From an uncultured Bacteroidales bacterium (lineage in GTDB: Bacteria; Bacteroidota; Bacteroidia; Bacteroidales; Bacteroidaceae): 14,575 nucleotides of DNA. Below the pieces are notes generated by a model. The model did not search any database. It worked only from the letters and a program-made list of their open reading frames with translations, and was not told where the DNA came from. The position numbers were made by a program, and so were the translations under genes. Shown here in pieces: positions 6,419 through 11,737 of the stretch. Position 1 is the stretch's first letter. Each line of letters opens with the position of its first letter. The DNA lies in NCBI GenBank assembly GCA_937906165.1, contig CALCYA010000115.1:1-14575 (forward strand), written 5' to 3'.

Positions 6419-6700
6419 ATGAAAAAGAAAAAGATTGTTTTCAGTTCGTCGGGTGGAACGCCCGCAATGCAGTTGTTGATGCACCTTGTCGACAACTTCG
6501 GCAAATACGACATTGAGCGTATAGCCGCGGAGATTGCAGCAATGTGCCGCGGAACACGCATCATAGTGACCGCGTCGTGCGCAGGGAATGTCATTGTGTT
6601 GAACGGTAATACGGCAATGTGCCTGCGTCTTCTTGACGATACCGTCGCCTTTGACGCAGACAATGTTTCAGGAGAAGAAAATGTATTGGTAATCAGTTAA
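6419..6700 (+). CDS. Unrecognised 93-aa protein, first gene of a three-gene operon
   Basis: I do not recognise this family. The N-terminus is basic (MKKKKIVF), then Ser/Gly-rich (SSSGGTP). A helical segment follows (MQLLMHLVDNFGKYDIERIAAEIAAMCRG, about 17-45, first half amphipathic), then strand-like segments TRIIVTASC, NVIVLNG and NVLVIS, suggesting a small alpha/beta domain. There are three cysteines (about 43, 54 and 67). There is no convincing signal peptide or membrane helix. Codon use matches neighbouring genes, and it is followed after 10 nt by the 81-aa gene and then the glycosyltransferase, so it is probably real. ATG 6419 is chosen over the upstream TTG at 6404 because that codon lies in the -7 box. 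The minus-strand frame across it is only an extension of the peptidase frame. Confidence 0.65.
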   Translation: MKKKKIVFSSSGGTPAMQLLMHLVDNFGKYDIERIAAEIAAMCRGTRIIVTASCAGNVIVLNGNTAMCLRLLDDTVAFDADNVSGEENVLVIS

Positions 6701-6710
6701 CAGAAAAATT

Positions 6711-6956
6711 ATGACAGGAATAAACAAAATCAGAATCGGAGAGAGTGAATTCAATATCATGCCGTCATTAGGCAGCGGTTTGCAGTTCGGAACAAACATC
6801 GACAATGCCCACAAACTGTACATAAATATCGGTGATGCAAAGGCCGATAAACTCTCACTACCCTCGCCCGGCATGAAGATTGACCACCTGGGTTTTGTGG
6901 TCGAGAGTGAGAAATTCAAGGAATTCCTTGTTGCATTGGGTTTCAAGACTGCGTAG
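6711..6956 (+). CDS. Unrecognised 81-aa protein, second gene of the operon
   Basis: No confident family. The sequence runs as alternating short strands and turns: INKIRIGESEFNIMP, SLGSGLQFG, HKLYINIGDA, then DKLSLPSPGM, and ends in LGFVVESEKFKEFLVALGFK. The GxGLxF / LxIxIG pattern reminds me of short beta modules in phage tail or fibre-like proteins, while IDHLGFVVES resembles the first strand of a vicinal-oxygen-chelate (glyoxalase) fold; neither is firm. There is no signal peptide, no membrane segment and no cysteine. Spacing is tight: 10 nt after the 93-aa gene and 2 nt before the glycosyltransferase ATG, so translational coupling is likely. It ends with TAG, the only TAG among the genes here. 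Confidence 0.68.
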   Translation: MTGINKIRIGESEFNIMPSLGSGLQFGTNIDNAHKLYINIGDAKADKLSLPSPGMKIDHLGFVVESEKFKEFLVALGFKTA

Positions 6957-6958
6957 TC

Positions 6959-7807
6959 ATGGTAAGTGTTGTAATTACTGCCTACAATGTAGAGGCTTGG
7001 ATTGAGCAGTGCGTCCTTTCGGTCTGCAAACAGAGTCTTGACGATATAGAGATCATTGTCGTTGAGGATTGCTCTACAGACGGTACAAGGGGTATTCTTG
7101 CAAGGATAAGGGAACCTCGTTTGAAAGTTCTTTACAATAATATAAATGTCGGTGCCGGAGCTTCGCGCAAGCGGGGCATCGAGGCTGCAAGTGGTGAGTA
7201 TATCCTGTTGCTCGACGGTGATGACTGGATCGATAAGGATTTCATCGGCGAACTTCATGCAAAGGCTATTGCATATGATGCTGATATTGTGAGCGGAGGA
7301 ATAACCATAAGACGCGAGGACGGTTCTTGGGAGGCGCACTCCTGTGGCGATGCAATTGTTGAGGGTGACAGCAAGATTGAACACTTCTGGAAAGAGAAGG
7401 TCGTGTTCATGAACAATAAGCTGATACGCCGTTCATTGCACGGTAGAGTACCCTACTGTACACGCCGTTTCATTGAGGATACGCCCGTAATTATACCTAT
7501 GCTGCATCTTGCCAACAAGGTCGTATATGTTGATAATGCCGGCTATAACTATCGCATGAGCAAAGAGAGCCTAACGCATCAGGCATCGCACTTCAAGTAC
7601 GCTCTTTTCCGTGCCCTATGTGCCGACGATATCATCTCCTTCTTTGAAGAGAATGACCCGGAAGAACTCAAACGTCTGCCATTGGTCGAAGGCTACTCTC
7701 AGTGCATAATAGATATAAAGGATTGTAATCCCACTGCAGAAATGGTTGCTCCGTACAGGGATGAGTGGATTGAGTTCAGTTGCAGGCTGATAAAAAGGCT
7801 ATGCTGA
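6959..7807 (+). CDS. Family 2 glycosyltransferase
   Basis: A 282-aa GT2 (GT-A fold) enzyme that transfers a sugar from a nucleotide-sugar donor; donor and acceptor are not deducible. The N-terminal domain shows VSVVITAYNVEAWIEQC (2-18), then IIVVEDCSTDGT (32-43) where the nucleotide-binding Asp lies, NVGAGASRKRGIEAASGEY (63-81), and the metal-binding DxD as LLLDGDDW (83-90). A likely catalytic-base region is RRFIEDTPV, about 175-183. There is no membrane helix, so the enzyme is cytosolic or peripheral. It is the last gene of the operon, 2 nt after the 81-aa gene, and a strong terminator follows. No other polysaccharide-synthesis genes are nearby, unusual for a capsule or LPS locus, so the acceptor could be something other than a surface glycan (inference). 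Confidence 0.9.
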   Translation: MVSVVITAYNVEAWIEQCVLSVCKQSLDDIEIIVVEDCSTDGTRGILARIREPRLKVLYNNINVGAGASRKRGIEAASGEYILLLDGDDWIDKDFIGELHAKAIAYDADIVSGGITIRREDGSWEAHSCGDAIVEGDSKIEHFWKEKVVFMNNKLIRRSLHGRVPYCTRRFIEDTPVIIPMLHLANKVVYVDNAGYNYRMSKESLTHQASHFKYALFRALCADDIISFFEENDPEELKRLPLVEGYSQCIIDIKDCNPTAEMVAPYRDEWIEFSCRLIKRLC

Positions 7808-7829
7808 ATGACACAACACCCCAATAAAC

Positions 7830-7861
7830 AAAAAAAGGAACACTACGGTGTTCCTTTTTTT
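7830..7861. terminator. Bidirectional intrinsic terminator between the glycosyltransferase and nagB
   Basis: AAAAAAAGGAACAC (7830-7843) pairs perfectly with GTGTTCCTTTTTTT (7848-7861) around a TACG loop. The GC-containing stem is flanked by A's on one side and T's on the other, so it works as a Rho-independent terminator in both directions, serving the two convergent genes. Confidence 0.92.
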
Positions 7862-7880
7862 GTTACTAAATCATATTGAA

Positions 7881-8684
7881 TCAATATGCAGGAGTGAGGT
7901 TGTTGCGCTCGATGTCCTTGAAGTAGTTTACAGTACCTACCTTCAACTCGGCTGTTGCAGCATCGTCACAAACGATGATACCGCTCTGGTGCATCTGAAG
8001 CACGCTGATAGTCCACATCTGTGTCACGCTACCCTCAACTGCATGGTAGAGAGCCTGAGCCTTGTTGTGACCGTTAACGAGGATAAGAACCTCCTTGGCA
8101 TCCATAACTGTACCTACACCAACTGTAACCGCTGTCTTTGGCACCTTGTTGATGTCATTGTCAAAGAAACGGGAGTTTGCGATGATTGTATCAGTTGTCA
8201 AAGTCTTGATACGTGTGCGTGAAGCAAGTGAAGAACCCGGCTCGTTGAATGCAATGTGACCGTCGGGGCCGATACCACCGAGGAAAAGGTCGATACCGCC
8301 GTAAGACTTGATCTTTGCTTCGTAACGTGCGCACTCAGCAATGAGGTCCTCTGCATTACCGTTGAGGATATTTACATTTTCCTTCTTTACATCAACGTGG
8401 CTGAAGAAGTTGTTCCACATGAATGAGTGGTAGCTCTCGGGGTGCTCCTCGGGAAGACCTACATACTCGTCCATGTTGAAGGTAACTACGTTCTGGAAGC
8501 TTACAACACCCTTGTTGTAGAGGTTGATGAGCTCCTTGTAAGTACCCAGAGGAGTACCACCTGTAGGCAAACCAAGCACAAAAGGCTTCTCTGCTGTAGG
8601 TTTGAAATCGTTGATCTTCTTTGCAACGTAAGCTGCTGCCCAGCATGACAACTGCTGATAGTTAGGTTGAATAATTAAACGCAT
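7881..8684 (-). CDS. nagB: Glucosamine-6-phosphate deaminase
   Basis: Converts glucosamine-6-phosphate to fructose-6-phosphate and ammonia, the last step feeding amino sugars into glycolysis; cytosolic. The 267-aa sequence is nearly co-linear with E. coli NagB (266 aa). Catalytic positions match by number: Asp72 in NMDEYVGL, Asp141 and His143 in GPDGHIAF, Glu148 in FNEPGSSL. The E. coli allosteric-site residues Ser151, Arg158, Lys160 and Tyr254 are also present, so activation by N-acetylglucosamine-6-phosphate is plausible (inference). The phosphate loop is LPTGGTPLGTY (39-49). It starts 11 nt after the stop of the GH43-like lipoprotein gene and is probably co-transcribed with it. It ends with TGA. 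Confidence 0.97.
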   Translation of the reverse strand: MRLIIQPNYQQLSCWAAAYVAKKINDFKPTAEKPFVLGLPTGGTPLGTYKELINLYNKGVVSFQNVVTFNMDEYVGLPEEHPESYHSFMWNNFFSHVDVKKENVNILNGNAEDLIAECARYEAKIKSYGGIDLFLGGIGPDGHIAFNEPGSSLASRTRIKTLTTDTIIANSRFFDNDINKVPKTAVTVGVGTVMDAKEVLILVNGHNKAQALYHAVEGSVTQMWTISVLQMHQSGIIVCDDAATAELKVGTVNYFKDIERNNLTPAY

Positions 8685-8695
8685 AATAGTTAATA

Positions 8696-9757
8696 TTAAA
8701 AATTATAGTATCCTTTTGTTTCCAATTTCTTGAATTGCGATTCCGCTTTCATGAATTGCGGTATCGACATTTTTTTGCCGTTGAGCATTGTGTCCTTGTG
8801 GAACACCATCACAAGTGTACCGTCATAGTCGGTAAAGAGTGATGCACCGCCTACATTGCCTTTTACCAATGGTTCCGGTTCGGCAACCCAAGGACCATTC
8901 AGCCAATGACCACGTTCATTTATGGTGTAGGCAACACCTATTACCTTTTCTCCGTCTTTCAGAGTTGTAAACAACATCCCGGCTTCGCCCTCATCTGTCA
9001 TGAATAGGTGTGGAGCCTCTACTGTCAGGACGGTTTGCTTGTCATCATTCTTTTCTGTCCATCCAATCTCCGAAGCCTTGAACATCTCGAAGGCCTCACC
9101 CATACGTCTGCCGTTGTCGTCAGTAAAACGTATTATTTTGAATGAGCCGTCACCGGTCTGCTCGCCTGCATGGGTGTATATCATATATCCGGCATTGAGT
9201 TCATCGGTAAAGAATGTCGGATGTGTTGCAACCTCAGCCGGTTCCAGCAATTCGCTTTCCTTATCAATGACCCTGTAAGGGCCGGTTATATCATCTGCTA
9301 CCAAGGCAACGCACGAGCGACCTGTGATATTGCTGCCGTCAATGCCTGCGACAAATTCTCCATCACGCTCGAAAGATGCCAGATAGTAGTACCTGTCGTT
9401 ATGTCTGTGAATTTCGGGTGCAACCACGGACAAAGCCTTGCTGTACCACACAGCCGTGTCAATGTCAAGCACGTTGTAAGGTCCGTTCCACACTCTCATG
9501 TCCTTGCTGCTCCACAAATGGCCGCCGTCGCCCACCATATAATAACAGTTGCTCTTGCGGTTGAACCTGACAAACGGGTTCCTGAGGTCCATTGTATCAA
9601 TGGACACTGTTCGCTCGGGAGAGCCGTCAGGGGTCGTAAGCTTCCATTCTACAGCCTTGCTTTGCTGTGCATTGTCCTTCTGCTCAGTCCCGTTTCCGGA
9701 ACCGCAAGACACAGCAACCGCTGCAACCGACATATATGCTAAAACTCTCCTTATCAC
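8696..9757 (-). CDS. GH43-like five-bladed beta-propeller lipoprotein
   Basis: A 353-aa surface or periplasmic lipoprotein resembling family 43 glycosidases. From the GTG at 9757 it begins MIRRVLAYMSVAAVAVSCGS, a short lipoprotein signal with lipobox AVSC (Cys18). GH43-like landmarks follow: LRNPFVRF (58-65), where active enzymes usually have RDP; VVAPEIH (111-117), like WAPE; THPTFF (178-183), where many have DGT; VEAPHLF (246-252), with Glu247 at the general-acid position; and GGASLF near 303-308, before a late HKD. Base and pKa-modulator aspartates thus appear replaced by Asn60 and His179, so it may bind rather than cut glycans, or belong to a divergent clade. An in-frame ATG at 9805 exists, but the promoter-like TATCTTTA lies after it. 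nagB follows after 11 nt. Confidence 0.75.
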   Translation of the reverse strand: MIRRVLAYMSVAAVAVSCGSGNGTEQKDNAQQSKAVEWKLTTPDGSPERTVSIDTMDLRNPFVRFNRKSNCYYMVGDGGHLWSSKDMRVWNGPYNVLDIDTAVWYSKALSVVAPEIHRHNDRYYYLASFERDGEFVAGIDGSNITGRSCVALVADDITGPYRVIDKESELLEPAEVATHPTFFTDELNAGYMIYTHAGEQTGDGSFKIIRFTDDNGRRMGEAFEMFKASEIGWTEKNDDKQTVLTVEAPHLFMTDEGEAGMLFTTLKDGEKVIGVAYTINERGHWLNGPWVAEPEPLVKGNVGGASLFTDYDGTLVMVFHKDTMLNGKKMSIPQFMKAESQFKKLETKGYYNF

Positions 9758-9777
9758 CCTAAAAACATATTTATTTG

Positions 9778-9785
9778 TAAAGATA
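9778..9785 (-). promoter_or_regulatory. Likely -7 box for the GH43-like/nagB operon
   Basis: TATCTTTA (minus strand) differs from TAnnTTTG at the last base; upstream TTG triplets lie at 17- and 21-bp spacing. If used, transcription begins near 9772, downstream of the ATG at 9805, which favours the GTG at 9757 as start. Confidence 0.45.
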
Positions 9786-9954
9786 AGCAATTTTAAATTA
9801 ATCAAGCAAGTAAATGCAGAAAGAAAAATATTTTATTTTCAGAATTAATGCAAGTGGCTTTAAAAGAACTTAAAATTATAATTATTTAGCTACCGGGGCA
9901 AGTCTACAGGCTATACTCCGTTGTTTACTATTCGACAACCAAAAATCAAGCCTT

Positions 9955-10563
9955 ATGAAGACAAAAAGAGTTTTATTTATTCTGTTGGTCCTGTTTGCGG
10001 TGCAGGTGTCTCTTTTTGCACAAGAGAAGAAGATGACCCGCAAGGAAAAAGAGGCCGCTTGGCGTGCCGAAAGGCTCAAGAAGCGTGCGCAGGAGGAGCG
10101 CCAGATCATGCACAGCGATTCTATTCAGTATGTCCAGGCTATCAATGCCATAAGAAATGGCTCGTGGGCATTGGAAGCCTCGAATGTGACATTCAATAAC
10201 GGTGTCACGCGCTTTGTTACTGAAAGTACAAATTTCGTGTCGGTGAACGATGGACAGGCCGTGGTGCAGACAGCCTTCAACAACAGCAACATCAATTCGC
10301 CCAACGGCTTGGGAGGTATAACCCTTGAGGGCCGTATCCTTGGCGAGGAACTCAAGATGGACAAGGAAGGAAACGTGTACTATAACTACAGCATACAAGG
10401 TGCCGAGATTTCGGCAACGGTGAATGTGGTGATAACGGCCCACACCAATCAGGCGACAGCAACTGTCAACCCCAATTTCAGCAGCCGTCAGATGACAATG
10501 AGCGGGTACATATATCCATATGAATCAGCAGGAGTCATCGAGGGTACATCGGGCTACTACTGA
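9955..10563 (+). CDS. Exported DUF4251-family protein, with an in-frame TGA before a Pro-rich tail
   Basis: A 202-aa product up to the first stop. It begins with a signal peptide (MKTKRVLFILLVLFAVQVSLFA, in two parts residues 1-10 and 11-22), probably cut before Gln23, with no lipobox. A charged helical linker follows (about 24-50, rich in Lys, Arg, Glu). Then comes a DUF4251-like beta-rich domain (about 52-196): WALEASNVTF, STNFVSVNDGQAVVQTAF, LGGITLEGRI, ATVNPNFSSRQMTMSGYI. DUF4251 proteins are Bacteroidetes envelope proteins of unknown function. The domain looks complete at the TGA (10561-10563), but the same frame runs on for 69 codons (separate entry). It has no operon partner; the GH43-like gene diverges on its left. 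No exact TAnnTTTG promoter was found upstream. Confidence 0.82.
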   Translation: MKTKRVLFILLVLFAVQVSLFAQEKKMTRKEKEAAWRAERLKKRAQEERQIMHSDSIQYVQAINAIRNGSWALEASNVTFNNGVTRFVTESTNFVSVNDGQAVVQTAFNNSNINSPNGLGGITLEGRILGEELKMDKEGNVYYNYSIQGAEISATVNVVITAHTNQATATVNPNFSSRQMTMSGYIYPYESAGVIEGTSGYY

Positions 10564-10773
10564 CTGGAGAACAATCCCTCGTTCACTTGGCGCTGGTACT
10601 ATGCACCCACATATGCCCCACCGCCGGCATACAGGCCTTTTCCCCCACGGCCGCCGCGGCCGCCAATGCCTGCAAGACCGCCTTCGTTCGGGCCGCCCTC
10701 TTTTGGAGGAAGTAATGTGCGCCCACCCGGATTTGGTGGCGGAAACGTTAGGCCACCAGGGTTTACAAGATAA
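10561..10773 (+). other. In-frame Pro/Gly/Arg-rich continuation after TGA of the DUF4251 gene
   Basis: Reading through TGA at 10561, the frame stays open for 69 codons to a TAA at 10771-10773. The product starts LENNPSFTWRWYYAPTY, passes through a run built of PPRPP units, and ends in two near repeats, SNVRPPGFG and GNVRPPGFT. This repeat-bearing, proline-rich composition is typical of real C-terminal tails and unlikely for random sequence. One G-to-A change (TGG to TGA) would restore a 272-aa protein. TGA is the normal stop of patB, the ABC ATPase, glycosyltransferase and nagB here, so it is not reassigned. Options are a nonsense mutation, leaky readthrough (TGA followed by C is a weak context), or an assembly error. 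The terminator begins 48 nt past the TAA, so the tail is within the transcript. Confidence 0.7.
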
Positions 10774-10820
10774 CGGAAGTGTGAAAACGGGAATTGTAAA
10801 GGAATATAGGAAAAGAATAC

Positions 10821-10856
10821 AAAGAGAGTGAAGAGCATCAGCTCTTCACTCTCTTT
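10821..10856. terminator. Intrinsic terminator after the DUF4251 gene
   Basis: AAAGAGAGTGAAGAGC (10821-10836) pairs perfectly over 16 bp with 10841-10856 around an ATCA loop, followed by ATTTAATAATT. It is A-rich on one side and T-rich on the other, so it can serve both the plus-strand DUF4251 transcript and the convergent pheT-yebC transcript. Confidence 0.88.
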
Positions 10857-10872
10857 ATTTAATAATTACAAG

Positions 10873-10946
10873 CAACACGCTTTTTCTGCACCCCAGGCGG
10901 TATGACCAAAAAACATACTGCGCTTCACCTATTGCTGCGTGTGTTG
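10873..10946. other. Possible structured element downstream of yebC
   Basis: An inner stem GCGGTATG (10897-10904) with CATACTGC (10914-10921, one G-T pair) is enclosed by CAACACGC (10873-10880) and GCGTGTGTTG (10937-10946, two-base bulge). The element lies just past the yebC stop on the minus strand and may be a 3' RNA structure or a degenerate palindromic repeat. Confidence 0.35.
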
Positions 10947-10969
10947 TTGATTATTTCTGCTTGCAAAAT

Positions 10970-11695
10970 TTACTCTTCTGCTGGCTTCATGTTTGTGTAG
11001 ACATTCTGCACGTCATCATCCTCCTCAAGGCGCTCGACAATCTTGTCGATTGTAGCACGCTGCTCGTCGTTAACCTCTTTCAGGTCATTTGGGATGCGTG
11101 TGAACTCGCTGCCTGTAATCTCAAAGCCTTTCTCCTCAAGTGTCTTCTGGATTGCACCGAATGACTTTGGATCACCATAGATTGTAATCTCGTTCTCCTC
11201 CTCATCGTACTCGTCCTCAACACCAAAGTCAATGAGGTCAAGGATCAGTTCGTCCATGTCAAGGTCCTCCTTCTTTGTAAAGGTGAACACGCTCTTGTGA
11301 GTGAACATGAAGTCAAGGCTGCCCTGTGTACCGAGTGTACCGCCGAACTTGTTGAAGACTGCACGTACGTTTGCAACGGTACGTGTTGTGTTGTCTGTTG
11401 CAGCGTCAACGAATACGGCAATACCGAAAGGACCGTATCCCTCGTATGTTACCTCCTTGTAATCCTTCTGGTCTTTACCCATCGCGTTCTTGATAGCGCG
11501 CTCGATGTTGTCCTTTGGCATGTTCTCGCGCTTCGCATTGGCGATGATAGCTCTCAAGTGTGAGTTTGTATCGGGGTCAGGACCACCGGCCTTAACGGCA
11601 ATGGCAATCTGTTTTCCCACACGGGTAAATGTACGTGCCATGTTACCCCATCTTTTCAGTTTCGCAGCTTTACGGTATTCAAAAGCTCTACCCAT
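10970..11695 (-). CDS. yebC: YebC/TACO1-family protein
   Basis: A 241-aa member of the YebC/PmpR/TACO1 family, long annotated as a transcriptional regulator; more recent work ties members to the ribosome and to relief of stalling at proline-rich stretches. It has the Bacteroidetes-type N-terminus MGRAFEYRKAAKLKRWGNMA, the family motif VKAGGPDPDTNSHLRAIIANAK (34-55, in parts), NMPKDNIERAIKNA (58-71), and TYEGYGPFGIAVFVDAATDN (83-102). The acidic patch VEDEYDEEENE (159-169) lies in the second domain. Length is normal for the family. It starts 42 nt after pheT on the same strand, so the two are probably co-transcribed, a sensible pairing of translation functions. Confidence 0.95.
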   Translation of the reverse strand: MGRAFEYRKAAKLKRWGNMARTFTRVGKQIAIAVKAGGPDPDTNSHLRAIIANAKRENMPKDNIERAIKNAMGKDQKDYKEVTYEGYGPFGIAVFVDAATDNTTRTVANVRAVFNKFGGTLGTQGSLDFMFTHKSVFTFTKKEDLDMDELILDLIDFGVEDEYDEEENEITIYGDPKSFGAIQKTLEEKGFEITGSEFTRIPNDLKEVNDEQRATIDKIVERLEEDDDVQNVYTNMKPAEE

Positions 11696-11737
11696 AGTAA
11701 AATTTTTATTTGGTTTATTATTATTACCTTATTAATA

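Noticed and set aside
6668..7384. 238-codon minus-strand frame over the 81-aa gene and glycosyltransferase
   Set aside because: The plus strand encodes a convincing GT2 protein with DxD motif; this frame has no recognisable features.
10561..10563. TGA as selenocysteine or reassigned sense codon
   Set aside because: Four genes in the window end normally with TGA, and no obvious selenocysteine-insertion hairpin follows the codon; mutation or leaky readthrough is simpler.
10520..10831. 103-codon plus-strand frame overlapping the DUF4251 end
   Set aside because: It is in another frame with His/Arg-rich product lacking the repeat pattern; the original frame gives the organised tail.
10599..10838. 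79-codon Gly/Pro-rich minus-strand frame
   Set aside because: It is the antisense of the proline-rich tail; complements of Pro codons give Gly, so the composition is expected. It also runs into the terminator.
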